DNA of 64,000 nt from positions 29,855,160-29,919,159 of the forward strand of contig NC_134999.1 of NCBI RefSeq assembly GCF_051020985.1. Direction: 5' to 3'. Numbering within the stretch: the stretch's first letter is position 1; each line of letters starts with the position of its first letter. Positions 1 to 11,755 of this stretch are shown here, piece after piece. Below the pieces are notes generated by a model, which ran no database searches, was not told the DNA's origin, and saw only the letters and a program-made list of their open reading frames with translations. The DNA comes from Nomia melanderi. Taxonomy: Eukaryota; Arthropoda; Insecta; Hymenoptera; Halictidae. The position numbers were made by a program, and so were the translations under genes.

Positions 1-3000
1 CTGGTCTTTTATTATTTATATAATTCAATGCATTGATTGCAACTTTTGAGTCTAAAAACATAAATCATAACTAAATGTAATTATAACTATATTTTAAAAA
101 TGTTTACAGAAAAATGTCATTTAAATGACAAAAACATTAGTTCATTAATTTCATAATTATTTTCATTATTTATAATTTTCTGATTTGTCATTTGAAAACC
201 TCAGGATTGGATTCGTTTATAGCATATCCCATGTGGTATTTTCGACGGTAATATGCGATGGTAACGCGTGCCATCGCACAGCGTAAGGTGAACGACGAGA
301 CTTTAGAAACAGTGAATGTGATGATTCGTCCAGCTTGACTCGAGAGTCGAACTTGTGCGAGAGATCATGGGTACGCAAATAATAGAGCGAGACAAGCTAC
401 AAGTCAAGGACTTGCTTGCTTTCGTTCTGTCTGCCTTGCTCATCGTTATTCCTCTTTCTCGAAGATCTATCTATGTATGTACTACTAGGTGGAACTTTGA
501 AGCTTGAGAAGTAGAAGTGACATTAACACTAAAACTTAGACGGGATAAAATTACCCATTTCTGATTCCTCATTTTTGTAATTATTGAAAAGATAACATAT
601 GTTTCTTTGATAAATTATTAAAGAAATTCGTTTAGCAATGCGCAAACCGAATTGTAAACCAATTCAAGTTTCAAGAGATGCACTCTTAGAGTTTCTATAA
701 AGAAATTTCGAAATGTCGATTTAACTGCTCAGTAGGTTTAGTGTTATTAATAATTTACTAAAGAAAAAGACAAAATTCTGTGCTCTTTCTATCTCTCCAT
801 TTATTTTAAGTTAAGAACTGCTAATAGAGAAATAATATTTCATTGAACTTGACAGAATTCAATGGTATTATCTAATTAGTGTAATCTTTAGAATCCTTCT
901 AAATCTCCAACTATAAAAACTATTTTTACCTTGTAGACATATAATCGGGCAAATAAAAATGTTTATTTTGTTTCATTACTTTTTACTATGTTCTGATGTT
1001 TCATTTCTGTGTAAAGTGTTATTATAGTCCTAATGGATTATTTAACGTTCTCTGTTAGTCTCCTGTTATTTTTCAAATATTTTATAAAAATATTTTAAAT
1101 GTCCTACAGTGAAAATGTAAAATGTACATACTTCAATCTCTTCTCATTTTATTGAAAAATGTCAAATCCGGCCCAGTTACATTTTAAACGATCATTTGAA
1201 AACATGAGAAGTCATAAGTGTTAAGGAATTCTAGTAATCGTTGGGGAGTTTGAAATATTCTTATTATGGGCAATCAACAGATTGTGGCTAATTATGTAGA
1301 CCGATAGCCATTGATGTTTTATTGAATGCGATAACGTTTTGGTCAGGCGGAAAATTCTTATGCAAATAGAAGCAACTCGAACGAACTGAGATGATAAATT
1401 TTATTGCTCTATTGATCTATCGATTTCAATGGTTCTTATTGGATAGTAAAATCACTTTGCGCGCTGTTATAGAACGGTTCACGGGCTAACGATCAGGTCT
1501 ACCACTTGTGTACGCAGTTTACGTGGCCGTACATGAATCGTTCGTTTCTCGTTGCGAAAGCTCATATCCGGCTGAGAAATGGAAACAGTCGCGCGTTAGA
1601 AAAATCAATTTGCGTAGACAATTTGGCGACAACGGTCAATAAAAGACGACAACGATAAATTCTTACCGAAGAATTAAACAAAAAATTCCGTATTGTTTTA
1701 TAAGGAAACAGGAATTTAAAGTAAAAGGAGAAAATCAATATACAATGGCCTCGCGTATAAGTAGTTTAGTATAATCTGTAAGATACGTATAACATTTTAA
1801 AACATTTAAAATTTTAGATATATTAGTATTCAATAATTTGAATTCTTTGATAATAGTTTGAAATATATGCCATCGAATTTCATAAATTCATTCTAAGAAA
1901 TGAAATAACCCTTTAATTCTCAGTAGCAGTTCATTGCGCGCAGAACAAGAGATTTTTGAAACTAAACTCCATAGTTAAGAGGTCAAATATGTGAAATAAG
2001 GAATTAGATAAACTTAGCGTTATGTACTCGAAACATGTTTCCAATCCACGAAAAAAGACAGTGTTTCTCAATAATGAAAGATTCGAAAAGGAGTGCGAAG
2101 ATGTCGCTTAACGGCAACTTTCTTCCATCGAAACTGTGCCGTTAACAATGACGTTTTACACTTTCGTACGAATACAAAGATATTCTTAACAAAATAAATT
2201 TTGGATCGGCGATGTCTTGAAAAATGCAACAAAATGAAGAATCTCGTAGTCCAGAAAGTGTTACAGAATCTACTCGCGCAGAAATTTTTGCTTTCGTCGG
2301 CTCCCGAGAAATAACCGCGGGAACAACCGACACGTTGGCCTTATTGGACTGTCCAGAATTGCGTCACTGAAACGGAAATCGGGGGAGGTTTATTCAGTGA
2401 AAGTCTCGGTCGCAAGGCGATCTGTTTTAAGCATTTCTTTTCGCGGGAGCGGATCGTGTGACAAACGCAGTATCCAGCAGAAAATAAAAGCGGTTGGCTC
2501 GCAGTGACGTCGGTGTTCGCCGTATTAACGTCGTTCAGCTGTGAGAAAGCACGGAGAAGGAAATAAGAAAGAGGATTTATGTCGGAAAGAAAAGAACTGT
2601 GGTTCGTATGCGGCTGCTGAAGTACAAGGGCACGGTTACGCCCTTTTCGCAATCTGCGACATTCGTGGCGGATGTGCGGTATGAGCCGACGTAGACTGCA
2701 CTTCCTCTTCTTTTTGGAGGGAGCGGTGCAGCTGGTAAAAGCGCCTCATAATCGAAAAACTTGGCCAAGTAACAAAAATAATAAACCCCTCGTTCTCTTA
2801 ACGTGCATACTACACTGTGTATAAATATCCCAATTTACAGGCTACGGGTTTTACACGTCGCGGTTATGAAATGGAAATCTTATTGGGGAAATTTATTGCA
2901 CGTGCGGAAAGCAGTGTTACATGTGAACCACTGTGATATTTAGTATTGTAGCAATCTGATCATTGCAGATGTTACCTTTTGAGCGTTAAATTTTATTACT

Positions 3001-3312
3001 CTATAAAGTAACAAGTAAAAATGAGCAATCCTAGGGAATAATTATTGCACGTGTTACTTAGCTGGGCTATGAAATTAATATCATACGCGATTTCATGGGT
3101 TTCCTGAAATGTCTTCTATTCTATGGTATATCTAGTTCTTTTATAGATTTGCGAAATTTAATATGAACGTTTATGGAGCTATTCAATTCTTCAATGATAT
3201 TTGAGGTGAAACAGAATTTACAACAGTATGAAGAAGCGAACAATATAATAGGGAAGTTTAATACACTTTTATATTCAAAGCGATAGGGGTTTGAAAATCA
3301 TTTTCTATCAGT
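1..3312. other. left flank, no gene seen
   Basis: AT-rich, with stops in all frames. A somewhat GC-richer patch at 2100-2720 holds only short non-convincing frames. Nothing else supported apart from the short motif at 1949. Confidence 0.5.
1949..1977. repeat. dispersed motif GAGATTTTTGAAACTAAA, copy 1
   Basis: An 18-base core that recurs exactly at 5309 and 5561, each time followed by (C/T)(T/G)CC(A/G)(T/C)AG-type sequence. Confidence 0.6.
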
Positions 3313-3532
3313 TTAACACTAGAACCACCGAACATTTCATACGATTGATACGTAATCTTTAAAAATTATAACAGTTGAATTTTCGATTTCTTCAGGTATT
3401 AATAATAGTATTCAACTAAAACTATGTATTTTCAAAATCATTTCGAATACTCAATGCTTTGAAGATATCAATAATTACGAAACAAAAATACTGAAACATG
3501 TCATTTTACTAATACAGTAGTTCTAGTGTTAA
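3313..3532. mobile_element. TTAA-flanked MITE, family A, copy 1
   Basis: The left end is TTAACACTAGAACCACC and the right end is GTAGTTCTAGTGTTAA, its inverse. The interior is AT-rich and non-coding, about 220 bp. Its minus strand resembles copy 5 at 54305 along most of its length (shared TATTGATAT, AATACCTGAAGAAA and ATCAATCGTATGAAATG segments). The TTAA flank and C(A/C)CTAGAA start fit piggyBac-type MITEs (established feature of that superfamily); the family assignment is inference. Confidence 0.75.
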
Positions 3533-4181
3533 TAGATAAGATGGATATGTTTTTTAAAACTTATCTTAATAAACGTGATATGCTTTATTTTGATTAAACA
3601 TTAAATGATTCATTTGTAGGCGTGCATATTTCTAAGATCAAAGTTCTGAACAACCCATAAAGCAGGCCACTAGACTATAGTCGTTTCGCTGGAAGTCGAC
3701 CGAAAGTGAATCCGATCGCTTTTACTTTCTTCAAAATTTTATCGGTGCACGAGATCTACCGAGATCTAATGGTATCCAATTATTATGATGCCATCGGTAC
3801 TGGGGACAGAAACAATTTACGGCCGCTATTATCGAAGAATTTTCACATGTTTTCGTCCGGTTGAAAGAAAATCATTATTTCATCCACGATGAAACATTAT
3901 CTTCCGGCAATCGAGCAATAATTGTCCACCGTAACCGACTTGGTCCCGAAGATATCCCATTGTTCGAGGGATCTTGGCTTGAGATACCAGAGATTTTTCA
4001 TCGTCCCGCATCTTCGTAACGTTCGCGTATTGCGACCACCCCGTGGTATCTTGCATGAGGTCTCCGGAGCATCTTTAGGGCTCGTACACACTCGTCCAGT
4101 GGAACTAAACAGCTGTAACTTTCTGCACGAAGAAACGTTTAGTAAACGTCGCTTACGCTTTCGTTAATGTTACCTGCTAGA

Positions 4182-4653
4182 TTAACCCCTTGCCTTACAA
4201 CAACGTGTCAGACTCGTGGCGAAGAGTTTCAACGGGATTTAATAATTATAAATATTACCTAATCCATTCGAATTCAAATGAAATATTACTCTTCTGTAAT
4301 CAATTATTATACTTAACACTAAGTGTGCGGACATTTATTGAACGGTTGATTCTACTGCTCTTAGAAAAATTCATGTTCGTTCATTCGGATTTTGGAAAAT
4401 AGATGTTTAAGAGTAGATAACTGAGATACATACTGGTGTAATTGGTTCAATCATAGTCAACGTCAACATTTACTAAATTGTATTTATAATTCGATATTTA
4501 TCGATATGCGTCGAATTGACGCATTGCGTAATCCTAGTGTTAAAATCAAACATACATATAATATGTATAGAATATTTCTCTTTATCTAATGAATTATTCA
4601 TGATAAGGCAATCGTATGATTAGAGTTGAGATATTCAAGGGACAAGGGGTTAA
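4182..4653. mobile_element. TTAA MITE, family B, copy 1, carrying a nested element
   Basis: The left end is TTAACCCCTTGCCTTAC and the right end GACAAGGGGTTAA. It is 472 bp long, but removing the nested element at 4313-4543 leaves about 241 bp, close to the 237 bp of copy 3. The interior begins CGTGTCAGACTCGTGGCGAA, shared in part with copy 2 (CGTGTCAGATTCGCAGC). Confidence 0.75.
4313..4543. mobile_element. TTAA element nested inside the family B element
   Basis: The ends are TTAACACTAAGTGTGCGG and CCTAGTGTTAA, giving a short imperfect inverted repeat starting at TTAA. It is 231 bp long and interrupts the family B copy, so it is the younger insertion. The interior differs from family A. Confidence 0.55.
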
Positions 4654-5308
4654 TATCTAAAATGGATATCAACTTGAATGAAGAAAAATGATTATAGATT
4701 GTAGATTATAGATAAAAAAATTATAGAAGTTTATATAAGTTCTTAGTAAGTAGATATAAATTGTTTACAGCATAAGCACTGGATATCATTTCGAAGATTC
4801 TGGAAAATTGCCTGTCACATTGGGAAAATTACTTTATTACTGATTCAGTTTATTCATGTAGTTATATTTCTCACAATTTGGTACTTCTAATTGCTTGTAT
4901 TCGGAAACATTAATTTTTTAATTTTAGATTCAAGCTGCCTCACTCATAAAACAACAGAATATTAACTAAATATAAATAACGCAATGACAATATTAATGAA
5001 ACACAAAATATTTTCAAATTACAACAAGCACAATAAACAGAATTGACGACAAAATTTCTACATTTCCACATAGTGGAGCTTTCCAACTGCTTCAACTATC
5101 AGTCACATGTATCTTTAACGCGTTGACTTCCATGAAAAACATTCGAAATGATACTAATCTCTACAACGATAAATTAGTTATTTTTTTAGCTACACTCATA
5201 ATTCTCCTTTATTTTACTTTAGTATTTCGTTAAGATATATTATAGATACATTTTTACTGCGGTTAACGAGTATACACTTTACTATTTAATTTTATTCTGT
5301 GCACAATG

Positions 5309-5335
5309 AGAGATTTTTGAAACTAAATTCCGCAG
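5309..5335. repeat. dispersed motif GAGATTTTTGAAACTAAA, copy 2
   Basis: Same core as at 1949, followed by TTCCGCAGG. Flanks differ from the other copies. Confidence 0.6.
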
Positions 5336-5560
5336 GTAAATGGTCAACGCTGAATGCTACGTTGCCCAAATCTCTTATTTTCTTTACTGATTTTTTATAA
5401 CAATTTTACTTCGCTTTAAAACAAGCATATCAACATTCGACGGTGAAATTATCTTATTCAACTCAACAGTATACAAATAATTTTAAGAACATCAAGCTAT
5501 ATTTCTTAATCTCACAAAAAATATATTCTCGCAGTACATACTTAATAGAAAATCGACTGA

Positions 5561-5589
5561 GAGATTTTTGAAACTAAATGCCACAGTTA
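5561..5589. repeat. dispersed motif GAGATTTTTGAAACTAAA, copy 3
   Basis: Same core, followed by TGCCACAGTTA, which matches copy 1 (TCCATAGTTA). It lies 252 bp after copy 2, without extended flanking similarity. Confidence 0.6.
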
Positions 5590-6269
5590 ATACTGAATAT
5601 AACGGCACTTTGCATACAATTAATTCTTACCGTAACCTGCTAAACAATTAATCATAAGATAAAGCTAAACAAATTATACGATCTATTTTTCTTAATGACA
5701 GTTGAAGTAAAAGGACAGAAAAAACTTGAAAAATCGATTAATCAGATGATATAAGAATTAATATGAAGTTAAACGGATGAAAGACAGTGTGGAATTTTAA
5801 ATTAAATTTTAAAACCGGTAATTTGACCGGTCGCGGTGCGTTCAGTGTTAACTAGTGAACTAAAGTCCCATAGGGAAACATTCCTCCCAAGCCAAATCCG
5901 TGAATGGTAGACAGAGTATCGATACCCCCACGAATTCCACGCAGCAGCCCAATAACTCAGTCTCCCTAACAAGAAAGTAACAAGCGCGTGTATCGGCGAG
6001 ATGACGCATAACGACGGTAACTCCGTCGAAGACAGATATTAGTTTCGCACCTGCGCGAGATGACGCACGGAATGGTGAAACGAGTGCGCCCGCTTTTACC
6101 GGTTTGCGCGGGACGGCCGATAAAATCGCACCCGTTCGCGAGCGACATTCGTTCGCCACGCTGAAAAATAATATTACAAGGCGTGGAGCCATGGGACAAT
6201 GTAATTACAATTCAGCGGATAATACCAGGCATTATCTGGCATATTCACGGCACACGATGCCGGTTCGCG

Positions 6270-6310
6270 AAAGGTTACGACACGGCATTGCAATTCGTAT
6301 CGTAACCTTT
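6270..6310. other. stem-loop AAAGGTTACGA / TCGTAACCTTT
   Basis: A perfect 11-bp inverted repeat with a loop of about 19 bases, in a GC-richer non-coding patch (5860-6650). No TTAA flank. It could be paired binding sites or a remnant hairpin. Confidence 0.4.
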
Positions 6311-7436
6311 GAAAGGTACTATCGCAACCTTTTAGAATACGCGCTTCCTCCCACCTCTCCTCCCCCCTCGACAGTTTAGCATACAAATTAATACTCTCAG
6401 CTTTTTAACGATTCCCTTGATTTATAGAATCACAGCCCGCAAGCTGTCACAGTTGTTCCTCCGCGGCCGCGTCCCGTTCGTTTCGATTCTCTCTCCCCAC
6501 GGCTGGGTGATTAATGAGGCACTTGAACGACGGAAAAATGCGGCACGTCTTGTACCAACACAGAAAATTGATGCGAATTACATTGTTGCAGAGTGGCTTA
6601 ATGCATTGTCATTAGCGCTGTCTCGCGTTGGAATTTGTGGCTGCTAATAAATTCGTAAGGTTCGATACTGCTGATATTAATGATGGGAATGGGGTGGAAT
6701 TGGATTAATGCTTGTTCAGTTTTAGACGAATTATTCAGCGGTTTGTCTTAGTGTTTAATACGAAACGTAGATATAAATTCCGTTATTGCTAAATATTCGA
6801 CGCGAGTCATTGTTTATCTATTTGTATTTTTTTAATAACAGTGGAGTTATTTTGGAAGATATTTTGGCGTGTAAGGTATTTGACCACATAGGAGAGAAAA
6901 TATAGAATTTTCTATGAAAGTATAGAGTAACAATTAACAGTAAAAAATTATAATTTCAAGTTCAGTTTTAAGTTACTAACGATTCAAAATTTGTTGGAAT
7001 TATGATATCCAATAGAAGCATACACAAAACTGTCTAGCGAGTGCGGACATTAGCGTACTGTGTGGCAAATAGAGACACGCTTCACGTATCTTTATTAGCG
7101 GATCATAATTGTTGATAATTATTACCCTTCAATATCATTTCACATCGATATACATCTACCATCAAACAATCTGGTCTGCAATATGCTAACAAATTACCGA
7201 CTACAACCACATGCATTCACCAGGTTTTTCTAACCATACAAAAACTCACCCCCAATCTCCATGAAAACTCTTCAATTCCCAACCCCCGGGGTTAAATCCT
7301 TACCGAAGTTTCCTGGAAGCACGCGAGCTCGATCCAAAGAGCATCCGATGGACGGTCCGTCGGGGTGAGGCATTCCAATGATTGTTGTGAGTCGATCTTA
7401 AAGCGATCGGCGCTTATTGAAGAGCAACCTGAGTAG

Positions 7437-7960
7437 GGGGTAGAGAAAAAAGGTAGGAGGAGATCTGTAAGAACCAGAAGAAGAAGAAGTGAAGGTGGAG
7501 GCGTAGGACGTGGTCGAAGAAGAAGAAGGAGAAGGAAAAGAAGAAGCCGAAGCAGAAGAAGAAGAAGAAGAAGAAGAAGAAGAAGAAGAAGAAAGAGGAA
7601 GAAGGTGAAAAGAGAACGAAGAGAAGAAAGAGAAAGAGACTAGTGACCACCTCCTCTTCGGGGTTCTCTTACCGTGCGTAAATATAGGGCACACCACGTA
7701 GCCGAGTGCACCGTGGAGGGTGACCTCGATGACCCTTGGTACCCGAGGCAACCGTAAGATGAAGAGGAGGCTGAAGAACCGGGAGAAGAAGGGGGAGGAA
7801 AAACGAACGGGAGAGAAACAAGTCGCCGAGCTGGCGAACGGAGGAAAAAGGAAGGCCAAGCAGGGAAGCTCGACCCGGTCGCGAAGCGAGAAAAGGACGC
7901 CGCGAGAACGAACGAGGATAAAAAGAGGCACGGCCACGGGGAGGGGGAGAGGTACGCTAA
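7437..7960. repeat. polypurine region with (GAA)n
   Basis: The pure GAA run lies at about 7553-7593, inside a longer purine-rich stretch (GGAGG, GAAGG, GAGAAAG). It produces long low-complexity open frames on both strands that I do not accept as genes. Confidence 0.85.
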
Positions 7961-9690
7961 AGAGACGTACGTTCCCACACGAACCCCCCAAGATGCGTCC
8001 TGGCATCGTCGGGCCTGAGCCCCCCGATGCCCAGAAGCTGATAAAAACAGCTACAAAACTGCCTACCGGTGTTTTCTGCCTTTTGCTCCTACATTACTCC
8101 CACCATGCCCCACCCCCTCGACTTCGTTCGCCACCTTACTCCTCCTCTTACTTCTCTTTCTCGCCTTTCAGTGAAACGCGGCTCAAGGGGAGAGTCTACG
8201 GGGCCAAGCTTCGCGAGGGCCCGAGTTATGCGCGCCACTCTAAATTGACTCGTTTTCGACATGTCCCGCCGATGCTAATCCCCCGGTATCGGCGTTCCAT
8301 TCATTTCGACACTCGTGCGTCGTTAAATTCTTCCGCAAGCGTCAAGTTTTCGGAGGATCCTTGGGATGGTTGACGCGAATGTTGAACGTGTCACGAGCAT
8401 TTTGCGTTTAGGGTATATTTGATTGTAGGCATGCAGTAGCTTCATAGTTTGGGAATCGGATATGAAGGGAACTTTTTTTTTTGTTAGACATGAATGCTGT
8501 TGTAAAGGAAGATGTTTTGATATTGTTATTAACATACCTGTTTCTAATACGTTGATATTATGTTGTATCTGAGGGCAAATTAAATACTGGTAACAAAAAT
8601 GCATACGAGATGCTCGGATGATTTTTCGTTCAAGGTGAACGGGAAATTGATTTCTTGATAATCATAAATGCTACAAGATTAATCATAGTAAAAATCTATG
8701 GATCAATAGGTCGTAATAATATTGAAAGAAATGATAAATAATATCTGTCAAGGAAAATATTTTGTTATAGTCGGAAAATGGAAGAAGTAAATTGAGGGAT
8801 TAGAAGTTTGGTATAAAATAGAAATTTATTTGTTACTGTGCAGATATTACGTGGATATTCCTACAACAGCATTGAAGTATACTTCTTTGCGTATACTTCT
8901 TACCATTTCATCAACAAATTATTTATGGTGCATATAACCATATACGGGCAAACAGACGAAAAGTGCAGTCGTAAAACAACAAGGACTTTAAATCGTCCTC
9001 CGACTTGTGTTCCGATTTGGAAGGTTGCTACATACCAAGCGAAAGTACTATATTTTTACATTTTTGCCTCTGGTCAACATTTATTGGTATTACAACGGAT
9101 CGTAATAATAATTGGATCGATAAGTATAAATAAGGCCCGTATTTTTAATTTCAGAATCTGCGAAGGATACAAGTCTTGTTCCATGCAAACTTTATTTCAT
9201 ATTATACTCGGTAAATGTAAAAAAAAAGTGGAAAATAGTTTTATATAATAATACGTAACAGAATTTGTTAATATAATTTTAATATGATTAAAATTTAAGC
9301 AGACAAAAGAAATACGACTGATCGTTTAAATATATTAAATATATTATCAATGCATACTTATACCTTTTTTGCAAAACAAAACCAAACCTTGCATAAAGAG
9401 TAAAGTACACACATATATAAAAGACAGTATAAAATATACAGGGTTTTTTTCTAAGCGTCACCTTTGGAATTATTGTAATTGTATTATAATCATAAGAATA
9501 CAAAAAACATTTTGCACGTAATTTAAATGGTTTTAAACAACCAATATATTGCAGTTGTCAATGTCTTTCCATACAATTAATATGTTAAGTTTATAAAAAA
9601 GTAACATCAACTTTTAATACAGTTATCATAAAATTTGTCCTTATCAATAAGTAATTACAAAATACGAACTTCACAAACCAGTAGAATAAA

Positions 9691-9960
9691 AACATTCTAT
9701 CCTCACCAGGCCAGCAATTTATTAAATATTAGAAACTTGCTTAAAAAATCAAATCATATAATCTACAACAATCGTATACCACTCAGAAACATATTAAAAA
9801 TCCACATAAGTTTGTCATCAACAATTCAACAGAAAACAATAACATTCTATCCCCACTATCCCAATAATTTATTAAGTATTACAAACTTTCTCAAAAATTC
9901 CCATCAGATAATCTGAAAATCCACGCAAACTTCTCATCGGCGATTCAACAAAAAACTCAG
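9691..9960. repeat. 150-bp tandem duplication
   Basis: AACATTCTATCC begins at 9691 and again at 9841. Both are followed by CAATTTATTAA/AATTTATTAAG and CATATAATC/CAGATAATC segments. CAACAATTCAACA at about 9820 matches CGGCGATTCAACA at about 9940. AT-rich; the open frame across it is not convincing. Confidence 0.65.
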
Positions 9961-10301
9961 TGAACCGAGCAAAAATCCTTTCTCGTTTCACCGACCGCAA
10001 CTTTTTCGATACATTCTCATACAGTCGATCATTCTCCGTAGCGCCGCGGCGAACTCTCGCACAGCCGTGGAGGTAATATTCTATAAACAATGGACTGTCA
10101 ATGGAAGCAATAAAAGGCGGAGTAACTGTTAATCAGCTCGCGGAGAGCGTAGTCGTCCATCACCGGGGAGAAGCGATTTATCGTTTCATTGATTGGAGGG
10201 GTAATTTTCGCGAAAGAGTCCGATGCCAGCGCGCGGGAGAAGAAACACGCGGAGGCCGTGTAGCCGTGGTTCGATCCTCCACGTGTGCAATCGGCTTGCA
10301 T

Positions 10302-10317
10302 TGTCGCAATTGCGACA
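10302..10317. promoter_or_regulatory. perfect 16-bp palindrome TGTCGCAATTGCGACA
   Basis: A dyad-symmetric site in a GC-rich patch about 90 bp from a second perfect palindrome. It could be a binding site for a dimeric factor; that is inference only. Confidence 0.3.
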
Positions 10318-10392
10318 CCGATCTATCGTGGGAATGCGCAAGAAAACCGCGCTGCGCCGCGCCGCGCCGCGATTCCAGAGATGACAGGCTGA

Positions 10393-10410
10393 CTCACGAC
10401 GCGTCGTGAG
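10393..10410. promoter_or_regulatory. perfect 18-bp palindrome CTCACGACGCGTCGTGAG
   Basis: Complete dyad symmetry, just after a GCC/GCGCC run at 10350-10374. Its function is unknown. Confidence 0.3.
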
Positions 10411-11569
10411 CCGTGTGTTGCTACATTTTCAATGATTCAATACAGAAGGGATTCGGTGTACGATGAACCGCAAATTGGATTGCAAAACTGTCCAACCGAC
10501 GGATAATTAAGGACGTCCTTGCTCGGATACATTTATCGTATCTCCGGACGAGATCGATCGCTAGAATTCTGTATGGACGCGGAATCAGGACGGGAAGGTA
10601 TCTGGTACCAGCGACTTTATGGCTAACGCTGCGCTATGAGATTCGATGCACCAGATAAGTGCAACGAAATGTTGCGAGAGCTGTACGATACAGTTATTTT
10701 TTCCTTATGCATCGCGAATCGTGCGGATGAAGTTGATAGTTTCCAACGTTGGCGCGAAGGAAATCGTTTCTATTGGAATCACGAGTTAACAGGCTCAGAG
10801 ACGTAAATATAGCATTCATTTTCATTGTGCGAAATGATGAATGCTGTTATATTCAGATTTATGAGCACATTATTTTGAATTGAATAAGTTTTTTGGAATT
10901 ATCAAGCACTTCAACCGTTGGAGTACTGTATTAATCGGTTGTGTATTTCTGTGAGTCACTGAGATTTTTATTGTCCGCGAACGTGTTAAGTAGAAGATTT
11001 CTGAAGCTGGAATGGTTAATTAACAGTAGGACTACTGCATCCGTCAAAAGGATGCACTGAAGGACTGTCTTGAGAAATGTAGTTAATAAAGACACCGGTA
11101 ATTAACATGGTATCAGTGGTTGACGATTTTTCAGGAGAACGGGAAAAATAAGGTTTTTAAGAGTGATAATCTTTCTTTTTCCGCAAGAGATAACGGAAAA
11201 TTCCTACGAAGTACTTTGCATCTTCCATCCTCTTGTAACGCGTTCTCCGATCCTGAGGATCGATTCGATCACAGTCGAGCGGATCGTGGAAGTGCGTCTG
11301 ATTTGATAATGCCGCGTCCACTTAACGATTCAACCGATAAATTAAATATCGTCGGAGCCGCAGAATGCGAGCCGTGTGTTATCGTGGAGTAGCCAGCAGC
11401 ATTCAGCAGCATTCAACGCTGGAGTGGTACACGTACGCAGAGTGGTACGCATCTCGCATTCTCAATGACCGCCATTAGCTGTAATTATCCGAGAGGAGAA
11501 GAAAAAACCCACGAAGGCATCGCGAGCACGCGTGGGTGTTCCAGTCTTACAATCGATCCGTGCGTACAC

Positions 11570-11755
11570 GCTTCTTCGTCTTCTTCTCCTTCTTCTTCTT
11601 TTTCTTCTTGTTCTTCTTCTTCTACTTCTTCTTCTTCTTCTGGTTCTTCTTCTTCTTCTTCTTCTTCTTCTACTACTACTTCTTCCTTATCCGTGTTCCC
11701 TCTCTCTTCCTCCCTTGTTTCTTTCCCGTCCCATTCTTCTCCTTCTTCTCCAACG
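11570..11755. repeat. polypyrimidine region, (CTT)n
   Basis: Nearly uninterrupted TTC/CTT units over about 125 bp, followed by a C/T-rich tail. It yields Ser-, Leu-, Phe- and Glu-homopolymer frames, which are artefacts of the repeat. Confidence 0.9.

Larger units (their letters stand above)
4654..7436. other. intergenic; GC-richer patch 5860-6650
   Basis: Open frames of 70-110 codons occur on both strands in 5860-6650, but none has splice or codon support. The rest is AT-rich, with two copies of the GAGATTTTTGAAACTAAA motif. Confidence 0.4.

Noticed and set aside
7398..8373. Open frames of 112-217 codons on both strands around the GAA tract
   Set aside because: They arise from polypurine sequence; the products are Ser/Phe homopolymers or Lys/Arg/Glu low complexity with no gene signals.
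10240..10300. tRNA-like segment (GTGGTTCGATCCTCCAC)
   Set aside because: The loop is 9 bases rather than 7, and no acceptor or anticodon stems can be placed around it.
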